From CAYQVW01 sp964421245 (GTDB lineage: Bacteria > Margulisbacteria > WOR-1 > XYC2-FULL-46-14): a stretch of DNA of 64,000 bases. A model generated the notes under the pieces. The model saw nothing but the letters and a program-made list of their open reading frames with translations. It had not been told where the DNA came from and did not search any database. The position numbers and the translations under genes were made by a program. Positions 17,425 through 26,113 of this stretch are shown here, in pieces (position 1 is the first letter of the stretch; every line of letters begins with the position of its first letter). The stretch spans positions 12,594-76,593 of the forward strand of contig CAYQVW010000007.1 of assembly GCA_964421245.1 (NCBI GenBank), given 5' to 3'.

Positions 17425-18924
17425 TTACTTCCCCCTCAAGAGCGCTATTGAGAATCCAATTAGCGCAAAGATAGACATAAATTCTAGTCTTCCCAGCCAC
17501 ATCAGGATGATATAGGTTACTTTAAGCCCGCTTGGCATTTGAGGTGAGGTAATGCCAATTGATAGTCCGACATTAGCACAAGCAGAGACAGCCTCAAATG
17601 CGGCTGATTCTATTGGATATCCATAGTAAATCCCAATTGCAGTACCTGCAAAGTAAGCAATAATATAAATTAAGGTGATAACTAGGGTTGAACGGATAAT
17701 TTTGTCGCTTAATACCACATCTTTAATGTGATGGAATTTTTCAACAATTATTGCACCACCAGGGGAGAGGATGCTTCTTATGTTTTGTTTTAGGGCTTTA
17801 AATGACAGGGCAATACGTAATAATTTTATTCCGCCAGCGGTTGAGCAGGCGGATCCACCAAAACCCATTGCCAGGATTAGGGCAAATATTCCAAGACTTC
17901 CCCAATCCCTAAATTGTGAAGGATAGACAGTCATGTAGCCAGTACCAGAATGAGCCGAAATTATTTGATAAAATCCTTTTCTAAGGATGGAAACAAGATT
18001 AGAGTAGGGAATAAATTTTGCAAAAGAGATCAAGGTTAGAATAGAGATAAAACTTACCGATCCAATTAATGTGTGTATCTCGATGTTTTTCTTAAACTCT
18101 TTTGCTCTGCCACTCCATAAAGCAAAGTGGAGGGAAAAATTTAATGTACCAAGAATCATAAAGGCAATGGTTACAAGTTCTACTAAAAAACTATGATAGT
18201 AGAGAATGCTTTGAGATTGAGGAGCAAATCCCCCAGTATCATAGGCTGCCATAAATATCCAAACACTATGCAGAAGGGATCGAATAATTGACATTCCAAG
18301 TTGAGAGAAGAGAATGCTCAAGACTAATATACCAATAAAAAGATAAATAAAGCTGATACTCCAAATAAATCTTGCAGTTTGTATTACATTTGGTAAGATC
18401 TTCTCTTCCCGGGCCTCTCCGACATATAATCGATAGGCCCCAGCTGATCCCCTGATTAGAAAAGTTAGTCCTATTACGATTATTCCCTGTCCGCCGATAA
18501 ACATTATTAGATGTCGCCACATGTTGTGCGCATTTGATAAGTGGTCTAGATTTTGGATTAGGGCCAGTCCGGTGGTTGCAATACCGCTCATAGAATCAAA
18601 ACAGGCATCAAGAAATGATAGGTAATGTCCAGAATAGAATAATGGTATTGCCCCTAAAAACATTATAATAAGCCAAGAGGTTGATGTTACAACTAGTCCT
18701 CCGACCCAGCTTAGCTCCTTATTTGTTTTACATGAAATAATAAGTAGTTCGCCAATTAATAAACAGATAAAAAAGGCAATTCCAAAATCGAGTGCTGCAT
18801 TCCACTCTAATAAAAACAAACCGGTTAGAAGGGGGATCAACATGGTTAAACCGAAAGCAATAATTATTCTTCCAATATTGAATCCGATAACCTTAAGATC
18901 TTCGTTTGAAGGTTTTATTAGCAT
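17425..18924 (-). CDS. trkH: TrkH/KtrB-type potassium transporter
   Basis: Membrane-embedded K+ uptake subunit working with the RCK proteins encoded upstream. At 499 aa it is hydrophobic throughout. It contains four pore segments, each with the selectivity glycine: SMSGIATTGLAL, AYDTGGFAPQ, SAHSGTGYMTVYP and VSACANVGLSIGI. The start is 2 nt after the trkA stop. The OB-fold gene starts 3 nt beyond its stop. Confidence 0.92.
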   Translation of the reverse strand: MLIKPSNEDLKVIGFNIGRIIIAFGLTMLIPLLTGLFLLEWNAALDFGIAFFICLLIGELLIISCKTNKELSWVGGLVVTSTSWLIIMFLGAIPLFYSGHYLSFLDACFDSMSGIATTGLALIQNLDHLSNAHNMWRHLIMFIGGQGIIVIGLTFLIRGSAGAYRLYVGEAREEKILPNVIQTARFIWSISFIYLFIGILVLSILFSQLGMSIIRSLLHSVWIFMAAYDTGGFAPQSQSILYYHSFLVELVTIAFMILGTLNFSLHFALWSGRAKEFKKNIEIHTLIGSVSFISILTLISFAKFIPYSNLVSILRKGFYQIISAHSGTGYMTVYPSQFRDWGSLGIFALILAMGFGGSACSTAGGIKLLRIALSFKALKQNIRSILSPGGAIIVEKFHHIKDVVLSDKIIRSTLVITLIYIIAYFAGTAIGIYYGYPIESAAFEAVSACANVGLSIGITSPQMPSGLKVTYIILMWLGRLEFMSIFALIGFSIALLRGK

Positions 18925-18925
18925 A

Positions 18926-19582
18926 TTATGCTAAAAACAACTTTTTAATTTGTTTTTCGTTTTCAGGTGTACTAAAAACAATAATAGTATCACCCGAATA
19001 AAAGACCGTATTTCCTCGAGGGAAAATACTTCTGTTTTCACGGATTATGGTTGCCAGGATACAGTCTGGTGGTAATTTTAAATCCATAACCTTTTTCCCA
19101 ACTGATGGTGCATCTGATGCGAGCTTGAGCTCAAAAACAGAGAGATTCCCTTTCTTTAATGAAAGTAGGGTGGTCAGATCTCCCATGCTGGTTTCTTCTT
19201 CAATCATTTTGGAGATTATAGTTGTAGATGAAATTGCGTCAATCCCAAGTGCATCAAATGTAATTTGGTTTCTAGGGTTGTTAACCCGTGCAATCGTTCG
19301 AGGAACCTTGAATTTTTCTTTTGCCAGTTGCGAGATAATAAGATTATCTTCATCATCTCCGGTTACAGTAACCAGAATATCGGCCTTTTCAATTTTAGCA
19401 TTTTCTAGGGCTTTGGGATCACAAGCATCTCCTATTACTACCAATATATTATCAATTTCTTCAGCAATGCGCTGTGCTTTTTCTTCGTTACTATCTATTA
19501 AAATGACATTGTGACTTTTAAGAGATAGGGTTCGAGCCAAGAATTGTCCAACCTTTCCTCCGCCAACAATTAAGATAAACAT
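18926..19582 (-). CDS. trkA: Trk system RCK regulatory subunit TrkA
   Basis: Cytoplasmic gating subunit for TrkH. The 218-aa product has one RCK_N Rossmann domain (FILIVGGGKVGQFLARTL at the start, and the acidic end of beta-2 in VILIDSNEEKA) and one RCK_C domain (GNLSVFELKLASDAPSVGKK to FSTPENEKQIKKLF). This single-unit KtrA-like form is half the size of E. coli TrkA. It is one base from the neighbouring RCK gene upstream. Confidence 0.92.
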   Translation of the reverse strand: MFILIVGGGKVGQFLARTLSLKSHNVILIDSNEEKAQRIAEEIDNILVVIGDACDPKALENAKIEKADILVTVTGDDEDNLIISQLAKEKFKVPRTIARVNNPRNQITFDALGIDAISSTTIISKMIEEETSMGDLTTLLSLKKGNLSVFELKLASDAPSVGKKVMDLKLPPDCILATIIRENRSIFPRGNTVFYSGDTIIVFSTPENEKQIKKLFLA

Positions 19583-19583
19583 C

Positions 19584-20075
19584 TTATTTTGTCTCCTTAT
19601 CGTTAGCGAGAACCGCGTTCACAATATAGTTTATCTCTAAACAGTCTTTTCCAACATCAATACAGGTTTTTTTGTTTTCTTTTAGAATAAAGTTGTGGAA
19701 TATTTCGGCAGAAATAAGTGAAGTACAAATAGTCTCTAGCCCAAATTGTTTAAAGATATTTGCTCTTTCTGGATCATATATTCTAGTTACAACTCTTGGA
19801 ACCTTAAAGACTCTCTTTGCAACCTGACTAGTCATAATATTTGAGTTGTCGCCAGAGGTTACAGCAGCCAGTGCGTCTGCCCGCTCAATTCCAGCTCGCT
19901 TTAAGACTTCTGGGTCAAACCCTATTCCCTTGATGGTTATTCCATTAAATCCAGAACCCAACCTTTTAAACGAAGAAGGTCTTTTATCTACTATGACAAC
20001 ATTATGCCCCTGAGCCGAGAGTCCGATGGCCAGTTGTGAACCAACTCTTCCGCAGCCAACAATTATTATGTGCAT
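19584..20075 (-). CDS. Second RCK_N (TrkA_N) protein, no complete RCK_C
   Basis: A 163-aa paralogue of TrkA with the nucleotide-binding domain (HIIIVGCGRVGSQLAIGLSA, VVIVDKRPSSF, ADALAAVTSGDNSN) but only a short, non-RCK_C tail after residue 135. It may form mixed rings with the full TrkA next door, or be a remnant of a second copy. It overlaps rnfE by 10 nt. The confident part is the NAD-binding fold; the role is inferred from context. Confidence 0.82.
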   Translation of the reverse strand: MHIIIVGCGRVGSQLAIGLSAQGHNVVIVDKRPSSFKRLGSGFNGITIKGIGFDPEVLKRAGIERADALAAVTSGDNSNIMTSQVAKRVFKVPRVVTRIYDPERANIFKQFGLETICTSLISAEIFHNFILKENKKTCIDVGKDCLEINYIVNAVLANDKETK

Positions 20076-20683
20076 ATTAAAGGTTTCTCTTTTTTCTTTA
20101 AATTAATAATGCCAATTATGATTCCAAGACTTAAGAATGCTCCAGGGGGAAGAATCATGATTATCATTGGTATGTATGATTTTGACAATATATTAATACC
20201 AAAAAGTGTCCCCGCTCCAAGTAGCTCCCTTGTTCCGGCAAGTACTATTAGTGCAAGGGTAAAGCCAAGTCCCATTCCAATAGCATCTGCCAATGATCTT
20301 ACAATGGGGTTACGAGAAGCAAAGGCTTCTGCCCGTCCAAAAATAATACAATTTACAACAATTAATGGAACAAATACTCCAAGCGCTTTGTGCAATCCTG
20401 GAAGATAGGCTCCCATTGTTAAGTCTACAATTGTAGTAAAAGTTGCGATTATAATAATAAAAACAGGGATCCTAATTTTCTTGGGGGTAATATTTCTAAT
20501 TAGAGAGACCAATAAATTTGAGAAAAATAAGACAAAGGTAGCAGCAAGGCCCATTCCAATTCCATTTACTACAGTTGTGGTAACAGCTAAAACAGGGCAC
20601 ATACCGAGCAAAATCTTAAATACTGGATTTTCATCCAAAAATCCCTTGGTTATTTCTTTAAGCAGAGGTACCAAGTGGTTCAT
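20066..20683 (-). CDS. rnfE: Rnf electron transport complex subunit E (RnfE/NqrD family)
   Basis: A 205-aa integral membrane protein with about six hydrophobic helices. Family segments are ENPVFKILLGMCPVLAVTT (about 19-37), PVFIIIIATFTTIVDL, FVPLIVVNCIIFGRAEAFAS and SLADAIGMGLGFTLAL. RnfE works in the ferredoxin:NAD+ oxidoreductase complex, but no other rnf genes are in the window. The gene sits between a DUF502 gene (26-nt overlap) and two RCK genes, an unusual place. Either the other subunits lie elsewhere or the protein has been recruited to this membrane-transport operon. Confidence 0.9.
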   Translation of the reverse strand: MNHLVPLLKEITKGFLDENPVFKILLGMCPVLAVTTTVVNGIGMGLAATFVLFFSNLLVSLIRNITPKKIRIPVFIIIIATFTTIVDLTMGAYLPGLHKALGVFVPLIVVNCIIFGRAEAFASRNPIVRSLADAIGMGLGFTLALIVLAGTRELLGAGTLFGINILSKSYIPMIIMILPPGAFLSLGIIIGIINLKKKEKPLICT

Positions 20684-21290
20684 CCTCCTTTAGGTGTGTC
20701 TTTAATACTCCGGCTGAAATAATATATTTAAAGGCTTCGTCCATTTTGATATCAAGCATTATAACATCGTGTGCAGGAACAAGGACAAGAAAACCAGTTG
20801 CTGGGGTTGGAGTATTTGGGACGAATACGTTAATAAGTTTAGTTTTGGCCTTTTTTTCCATCTCGGGTGCGGCATCTGAAGTGATAAATCCGATAGAATA
20901 GATCCCTTTACGCGGGTATTCTACCAAACAGACATGGCGAAACTTCTCAGTTGCCTCTCCATGGGTAAAGAGGATTTCATTAATTTGCTTAGCTGCAGAG
21001 TAGATACTTTTTACTATTGGTACTCGAAAGAGGAGCTCTTCACCAACCTTGAACATTTTTGCGCCGATAATATAGGAAGCAGAATAACCGGCTACCAATA
21101 CTATTAGTATGGTTATAACCAGACCCAATCCAGGATAATGTCTTCCAAGCATCATAGTTAAGAAATTACCTAGGATACTGTCGGAGAAGCTAAATATCAG
21201 ATATATGAGCCACAAGGTAACAAGTAATGGGAGCAAAATGATTAAACCGCGAAAGAAGTTGGCGCTTAGGTCGTTCCAAAATTTTTTCAT
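20658..21290 (-). CDS. DUF502 family membrane protein
   Basis: A 210-aa protein from ATG 21290 (MKKFWNDLSANFFRGLIILL). The longer open frame to 21440 is rejected because the start at 21290 follows a perfect promoter and matches the family N-terminus. Two transmembrane helices (about 13-38 and 55-80) precede a cytoplasmic region with VGEELLFRVPIVKSIYSAAK, FRHVCLVEYPRKGIYSIGF and VFVPNTPTPATGFLVLVPAH, all DUF502 hallmarks. Molecular function is unknown; plant homologues are the COV (vein patterning) proteins. Confidence 0.85.
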   Translation of the reverse strand: MKKFWNDLSANFFRGLIILLPLLVTLWLIYLIFSFSDSILGNFLTMMLGRHYPGLGLVITILIVLVAGYSASYIIGAKMFKVGEELLFRVPIVKSIYSAAKQINEILFTHGEATEKFRHVCLVEYPRKGIYSIGFITSDAAPEMEKKAKTKLINVFVPNTPTPATGFLVLVPAHDVIMLDIKMDEAFKYIISAGVLKTHLKEDEPLGTSA

Positions 21291-21299
21291 ATGGAAAAA

Positions 21300-21328
21300 A
21301 TTATAACACTTGACATATAGGAGTGCAA
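21300..21328 (-). promoter_or_regulatory. Leaderless promoter of the DUF502-rnfE-trk operon
   Basis: Minus strand TTGCAC (21328-21323), a 17-nt spacer, TATAAT (21305-21300), then 9 nt to the ATG at 21290. It overlaps the plus-strand promoter at 21310-21338. Confidence 0.75.
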
Positions 21329-21338
21329 GGAATATTAT
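21310..21338 (+). promoter_or_regulatory. Leaderless promoter of the AsnC-type ligand-domain gene
   Basis: TTGACA (21310-21315), a 17-nt spacer, TATTAT (21333-21338), then 7 nt to ATG 21346. This fixes the start at 21346 rather than at 21310 or 21337. Confidence 0.75.
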
Positions 21339-21345
21339 GGGCCCT

Positions 21346-21588
21346 ATGAAACCTACACATGCATATATATTAATAGAAGCTCTGCCTGGAAAGAGCCTTG
21401 AATTAACTAATGTTATGAGAAAAATTAAGGGATTGACCAATGTTCACTTGGTAACTGGTCCTTATGATGTAATTGCCTATCTAGAAGCCGCGGATTTGAA
21501 GGCAATTGGAGATATTATAGTAAAACAGATAAAAAATACCGGTTTTGTTTCAAGAACTGTTACTTGTATAGTTGTAGATGAAGACTAG
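21346..21588 (+). CDS. Stand-alone Lrp/AsnC ligand-binding (RAM) domain protein
   Basis: An 80-aa protein starting MKPTHAYILIEALPGKSLEL. It consists of only the alpha-beta ligand-binding domain of Lrp/AsnC regulators (VHLVTGPYDVIAYLEA, VSRTVTCIVVDED) with no DNA-binding helix-turn-helix. Such proteins bind amino acids and may partner with full Lrp proteins. It is convergent with leuA, with stop codons sharing CTAG, which is suggestive but not proof of a link to leucine metabolism. Confidence 0.85.
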   Translation: MKPTHAYILIEALPGKSLELTNVMRKIKGLTNVHLVTGPYDVIAYLEAADLKAIGDIIVKQIKNTGFVSRTVTCIVVDED

Positions 21589-23096
21589 CTCTTTAGGCTG
21601 ACCATCCTATTGATTGCAGCAAGATAGGCTTTAACAGAAGCTACGATGATGTCAGTATGTGCTCCGTGACCGGTGAAGATTCGATCATCCTTCTTAATTC
21701 TAACAGTTACTTCTCCTAAAGCATCGGTTCCACCGGTAATAGCCTGAATAGTATAATCAACCAATTTAGGTTTCTGTCCTACAATTTTTTGGACAGCTTT
21801 ATAGGCAGCATCAACTGGTCCAGAACCAGACTCTTTTGCTTCTTTCTTTTTTCCATTATAGATTAAAGAAAGCTTCGCACTTGGTTTTACGTCTGTGCCA
21901 GATTTAATCTCAATCTTATCTAGTTTATAAGCCTCTTCGGTTACATAGATTTCTTCAGCAGCAATTGCTTCAAGATCGCGATCTGTAACATCTTTTTTAA
22001 GATCGGCAATCTTTTTAAAATTAGCAAAGGCCTTTTCAAGATTTCCTTTCTCAAGAGTATATCCCATATCTTTTAATCTCTTTGCAAAGGCATTGCGTCC
22101 GGAGTGTTTACCAAGAACTAATTTTGATTCTTTAAGTCCAATGGACTCTGGAGTCATTATTTCATAAGTCTCTCTAGCGCGAAGAACGCCAGCTTGGTGA
22201 ATACCGGCTTCATGAGCAAAAGCATTAGCACCGACAATTGCTTTATTCGGTTGTACGATCATTCCGGTCAGATTTGAAACCAGACGACTGGTTTTGTGAA
22301 TTTCTTTGGTTATTATATTGGTTTCACGAGTAAAGAATTTTTTTCTTGTTTCAAGATTCATCACAATCTCTTCTAACGATGCATTTCCAGCTCTCTCGCC
22401 AATACCATTAATAGTGCATTCAACCTGAGTTGCACCTGCACGGACTGCCGCAAGAGAATTAATAACTGCAAGACCAAGATCGTTGTGGCAGTGCACAGAA
22501 AGATCAATATCTTTAATTTCTGGGACGTTTTTAATGATATCTTCTATTAACTGTCCAAATTCCCACGGGGTAGTGTAGCCAACAGTGTCGGGAACATTAA
22601 CAGTTGTTGCTCCAGCTTCAATTACTGCTTTTATTATCCTATAAAGAAATTTCTTTTCTGATCTACCAGCATCTTCTGCAGAAAATTCGATATCTGGGCA
22701 GAATGATTTTGCGTATTTAACCAGTTCAACCGCTTGTTTTACTACCTGATCTGGTTTCATGCGTAGTTTCTTTTCCATATGAATAGGAGAGGTGCCAATA
22801 AAGGTATGGATTCGGCTTTTTTCCGCTGGCTTGACTGCTTCAGCTGCACGTTTAATATCTTCTTTCTTACAGCGAGCAAGTGAGCAGATGATCGGTCCTT
22901 TTATTTTTTCAGCAACCTGTTTTATCGATTCAAAGTCACCAGGGGAAGCAATTGCAAAACCGGCTTCGATAATATCAACATTAAGACGAGCTAACTGCCG
23001 GGCAACTTCTAGTTTTTCTTCAATATTGAGAGATGCTCCAGGACATTGTTCTCCATCACGAAGGGTTGTGTCGAATATTTTAATTTTTCTTGTCAT
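21585..23096 (-). CDS. leuA: 2-isopropylmalate synthase
   Basis: First committed step of leucine synthesis, condensing acetyl-CoA with 2-oxoisovalerate. The 503-aa protein has the active-site start DTTLRDGEQCPGASLN (about 9-24), the metal site SVHCHNDLGLAVINS and GIGERAGNASLEEIVM in the TIM barrel. From about 390 the C-terminal LeuA dimer/feedback domain follows (ITGGTDALGEVTVRI). It has its own promoter just past the end of pmbA. No leader peptide or T-box is present, as the promoter lies 9 nt from the ATG. Confidence 0.95.
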   Translation of the reverse strand: MTRKIKIFDTTLRDGEQCPGASLNIEEKLEVARQLARLNVDIIEAGFAIASPGDFESIKQVAEKIKGPIICSLARCKKEDIKRAAEAVKPAEKSRIHTFIGTSPIHMEKKLRMKPDQVVKQAVELVKYAKSFCPDIEFSAEDAGRSEKKFLYRIIKAVIEAGATTVNVPDTVGYTTPWEFGQLIEDIIKNVPEIKDIDLSVHCHNDLGLAVINSLAAVRAGATQVECTINGIGERAGNASLEEIVMNLETRKKFFTRETNIITKEIHKTSRLVSNLTGMIVQPNKAIVGANAFAHEAGIHQAGVLRARETYEIMTPESIGLKESKLVLGKHSGRNAFAKRLKDMGYTLEKGNLEKAFANFKKIADLKKDVTDRDLEAIAAEEIYVTEEAYKLDKIEIKSGTDVKPSAKLSLIYNGKKKEAKESGSGPVDAAYKAVQKIVGQKPKLVDYTIQAITGGTDALGEVTVRIKKDDRIFTGHGAHTDIIVASVKAYLAAINRMVSLKS

Positions 23097-23105
23097 ATCG
23101 ATATT

Positions 23106-23134
23106 ATTTTAGCACATTTAGCCACTAATGCTAA
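23106..23134 (-). promoter_or_regulatory. Leaderless promoter of leuA
   Basis: Minus strand TTAGCA (23134-23129), a 17-nt spacer and TAAAAT (23111-23106), 9 nt before ATG 23096. The -35 box lies inside the end of pmbA. Confidence 0.55.
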
Positions 23135-24437
23135 TATCGGAGACTAAAAGAGTAGGGGATGCGATACTTCCGAACCAGCGCAGATCGGATCCGACAGCTT
23201 CGATTTTTTTCAATAAATTAAATAAATTTCCGGCAATAGTTATTCCGCGTACCGGTTGATCGCCCAAAAGTCCAACAGCACCGACTGAAAAGTCACCTGA
23301 AATTGGATTGATTGTATGTAATCCCATTAATCGAGTAACCAATAAGTATTTTGGGGAGACTTTGATAAGTTCTTTGCCCGGTTTAATAAAAATATTAGTT
23401 GAACCAATCGATGGGACACTTGAATAAGAACGAGATGCGTTACCGGTTGATTTTACTTTATCCTTGGCTGCAGTGTAAGTATTGTAGAGATAGGATTTTA
23501 AAATACCGTCTTCAATTACTATTGTCTTTTGAGTTGCAACTCCTTCTCCATCAAAAGGGGCAGAGCCGATTGCATCTTTTAATCTTCCATTATCTTCAAT
23601 TGTAATCAGTTTTGAACAAACCTCTTGACCAAGTTTTCCCATAAAAAGTGATTTGCCTTTTTGGACAGCTTCGGCCCCGACCATGCCAGCGATTATTCCA
23701 AGTATTTGTACTGCGATTTTTGGTTCAAGGATTAAATTAATCTTTTGTGCCGGGATCGGTTTTGCTCCTAAATTTCTAACAGCATTTTTTGCAGCTTCCT
23801 CTCCGATTTTTTGGGCATCAAGTTTGTCCCATTTTAAATTTACATCAAAACCAAACCCATCTTCTGCTGATCCATCCTCTTCTGCAATTACATCGCCTGC
23901 GGCAGAACAATGGTTACCTTTGTATTTCAGATTTAATCCATTTGAATTGGCTATTTCAACTTCATATTCAGAATCAGAATATGATATGTTTTGAGTCTTT
24001 TTAATTCTTTTGTCAAAGTCATGAGCAGTTTTTTCGATTTTCATTGCAAAATCTATTTTTTCTTGGGTAGATACTTTGTTGATTTTTGGATCAAATATTT
24101 TTTCTTTAAATATGGGTATGGTTTTATGGGTTGGTAGAAGATTAAATTCATCTGGTGCGGTGCTTTTTGAATTAGCGATGGCTTGTTCAATTGTATCGTC
24201 TACTTGTTCAAGGTTTGAGGTATAAGCAAAACCGAGACGTTTATCTTTTATAACACGAATTCCAATTCCACTGGTTTTGCTTGAATCAAATGTTTCTACT
24301 GCTTGATTGTATACTTCGATTGATGTTGAGGTCCCTTTTGAATAAACAATTTCAACTTCATCCGCCCCCATCTTTTTCGATTTAGAAATCAAAGTTGTTA
24401 GTTGTAAGTTGTTAGTTGTAGGTTGATTCATTGGCAT
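23118..24437 (-). CDS. pmbA: Metalloprotease TldD/PmbA (TldE) family
   Basis: A 439-aa member of the TldD/TldE family; in known systems a TldD-TldE pair forms a protease that trims unfolded peptides. Visible family segments are ADEVEIVYSKGTSTSIEVYN, GIGIRVIKDKRLGFAYTSNL, GSAPFDGEGVATQKTIVIED and SGDFSVGAVG near the end. It lacks an obvious HExxxH, as expected for the TldE/PmbA half. No TldD partner is in the window. The first 17 residues are encoded by a GTTAGTTGTA-type repeat. The start could be 24437 or ATG 24431; both overlap or touch pta. Confidence 0.9.
   Translation of the reverse strand: MPMNQPTTNNLQLTTLISKSKKMGADEVEIVYSKGTSTSIEVYNQAVETFDSSKTSGIGIRVIKDKRLGFAYTSNLEQVDDTIEQAIANSKSTAPDEFNLLPTHKTIPIFKEKIFDPKINKVSTQEKIDFAMKIEKTAHDFDKRIKKTQNISYSDSEYEVEIANSNGLNLKYKGNHCSAAGDVIAEEDGSAEDGFGFDVNLKWDKLDAQKIGEEAAKNAVRNLGAKPIPAQKINLILEPKIAVQILGIIAGMVGAEAVQKGKSLFMGKLGQEVCSKLITIEDNGRLKDAIGSAPFDGEGVATQKTIVIEDGILKSYLYNTYTAAKDKVKSTGNASRSYSSVPSIGSTNIFIKPGKELIKVSPKYLLVTRLMGLHTINPISGDFSVGAVGLLGDQPVRGITIAGNLFNLLKKIEAVGSDLRWFGSIASPTLLVSDISISG
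24392..24426 (-). repeat. TTAGTTGTAAGTTG-type repeat at the start of pmbA
   Basis: Tandem units AAGTTGTTAGTTGT, AAGTTGTTAGTTGT and AGGTTG on the plus strand. They encode the N-terminal residues N-Q-P-T-T-N-N-L-Q-L-T-T-L of the PmbA-like protein. Confidence 0.7.
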
Positions 24438-25423
24438 TGTACGGCAGTGATTGCGGTAATGTTCACTACATCATCGACCGAACATCCGCGAGAAAGATCG
24501 TTAACTGGTTTTTTCTCTCCCTGAAAAATAGGACCAAGGGCCGTTGCTCCGGCTAATCTCTCTGTTAGTTTGTATCCAATATTTCCGGAATCTAAATCTG
24601 GGAAGATTAAAATGTTTGCAGCTCCTCCCAGCGGGCTTCCTGGAGCTTTGCGATTTGAAATAGATGGAATTAGAGCCGCATCAAGTTGGAGTTCTCCATC
24701 AAGAGTTAGGTGTGGTTTTAGCCCTTTTGCTATTTTAGTTGCTTCAATTACTTTGTCGGCATCAGGATGAGTAGCAGATGTTTTAGTTGAGAAAGAGAGC
24801 ATTGCGACTCTAGGTTCTTTGCCGGTTAATTTTACAAATGAATCAGCAGTACAAATTGCGATCTCGGCCAGTTCTTTTGCATTTGGATTGGGGTTTACTC
24901 CACAATCAGCAAAGAAGAGCATCCCATTCTCTCCATATTGATGTTTTGGAGTTAGCATTACAAAGAAACTCGAAATAAGTGATATGCCATCTGCTGTTCC
25001 AATACAGTGTGCAGCTGCTTTAATTGTGTTAGCAGTAAAGTTGACAGCGCCGGAGACCATTCCATCGGCATCATGCTGATCTACCATCATTGCGGCAAAA
25101 TGAGGAGCATCTTCTAGTAAAACCATTTTTGCTTTTTCAAGAGTCATACCTTTGTGCTCGCGCTTCTTTTTATATTCTGCTACGTACTGATCAAGTTTAC
25201 TCGATATTTCAGGATTAACAATTTCAGCAGCTGATATGTCGGCATTGTTTTGAACGGCCAGATTTTTTATCTTGCTTTCATGTCCAATTAGAACAACTTT
25301 GGCTAATTTGCTTTTTTGGATTATTGCTGCGGCTTTTAGGATTCTTGGATCATAAGATTCGGCTAACACAATTTTTTTATGAAGAGCTTTTGATTTAGTC
25401 CAGATATCTTTGATGAAGTTCAT
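24428..25423 (-). CDS. pta: Phosphate acetyltransferase
   Basis: Interconverts acetyl-CoA and acetyl phosphate; with acetate kinase (not in window) it yields ATP in fermentation. The 331-aa product is the compact single-domain form. Motifs are KKIVLAESYDPRILKAAAII at the start, MVDQHDADGMVSGAVNFTAN, MLSFSTKTSATHPDADKV and FPDLDSGNIGYKLTERLAGA near the C-terminus. It sits in a five-gene minus-strand run (UDG, DUF362, exonuclease, pta, pmbA) with gaps of 0-40 nt. Confidence 0.94.
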   Translation of the reverse strand: MNFIKDIWTKSKALHKKIVLAESYDPRILKAAAIIQKSKLAKVVLIGHESKIKNLAVQNNADISAAEIVNPEISSKLDQYVAEYKKKREHKGMTLEKAKMVLLEDAPHFAAMMVDQHDADGMVSGAVNFTANTIKAAAHCIGTADGISLISSFFVMLTPKHQYGENGMLFFADCGVNPNPNAKELAEIAICTADSFVKLTGKEPRVAMLSFSTKTSATHPDADKVIEATKIAKGLKPHLTLDGELQLDAALIPSISNRKAPGSPLGGAANILIFPDLDSGNIGYKLTERLAGATALGPIFQGEKKPVNDLSRGCSVDDVVNITAITAVQCQ

Positions 25424-25432
25424 TTTGGAATC

Positions 25433-26074
25433 TTAACATATTTTTAAGAGGTCTTCTAGGTCATAGATGTTCTTCTTTTTTGATAATTCGAGTAGTTTGA
25501 ACCAAAATTGATAGAGGGTTTCAACATCTCCCAAGGCTCGATGACGATTTTGGGCGGAAACATTAAAGTGTTTGGCAACAGTGTGGAGTTTGTGGTTATA
25601 GAGTTGTGGTAGAAACAGACGTGAAATCTTTAAAGAGCACAAAATTTTATTGTCCAAATCTTTTTTATTCAGTTTTAAATGATGCTTAATAAAGGGAATA
25701 TCAAAATCGGCATTATGGGCAACCAGATAGTGTCCTTTTATAAAACTTAATAACTGAGGAATGATATCAGAGAAGGGTGGTTTGTCTTGTACCATTTCGT
25801 CGGTTATTCCGGTTAGCTGGGTTATTTGATAAGAGATCTTTTGTCTCGGTTTAACTAGGGTGTTAAAAACATCGACAACTTCTTTGTTTTTGATTTTTAG
25901 TGCTGCAATTTCAGTAATTTCATGTTTTTCTGGATCAAGGCCGGTTGTTTCGATATCTAAAATTATATATGGATGTTTTTCTAGTTCATTTACTTTCTCA
26001 CGGGCGTGCCGGAGGAATTTATATTCCTTTTCTAATTTTTGAAATTCAGGGTTTGATAATAAATCTGCTATCAT
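25433..26074 (-). CDS. DEDDh 3'-5' exonuclease, DNA polymerase III epsilon-like
   Basis: A 213-aa exonuclease. Acidic residues are seen in YIILDIETTGLDPEKHEITE (about 36-55), in HNADFDIPFIKHHL (about 119-132), and in HRALGDVETLYQFWFKLL with the general-base His (about 180-197). This stand-alone form may be a proofreading subunit or a repair/RNA-trimming enzyme. The first 35 residues are charged and helical and not part of the fold. It lies between pta (9 nt) and DUF362. Confidence 0.88.
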   Translation of the reverse strand: MIADLLSNPEFQKLEKEYKFLRHAREKVNELEKHPYIILDIETTGLDPEKHEITEIAALKIKNKEVVDVFNTLVKPRQKISYQITQLTGITDEMVQDKPPFSDIIPQLLSFIKGHYLVAHNADFDIPFIKHHLKLNKKDLDNKILCSLKISRLFLPQLYNHKLHTVAKHFNVSAQNRHRALGDVETLYQFWFKLLELSKKKNIYDLEDLLKIC

Positions 26075-26113
26075 TTTTTGAAATTTCAGAATACAACAAT
26101 TTGTATGGGTTCG

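Noticed and set aside
21291..21440. Longer N-terminus of the DUF502 protein
   Set aside because: It would cover the divergent gene and both promoters, and the family begins at MKKFWNDL.
26065..26089. An eighth match to the accessory promoter motif (minus strand, CTGAAATTTC with GA at the right distance) at the start of the exonuclease gene
   Set aside because: The start codon lies between the two boxes, so transcription would begin inside the gene. GAAATTTC is also self-complementary, so the match may be chance.
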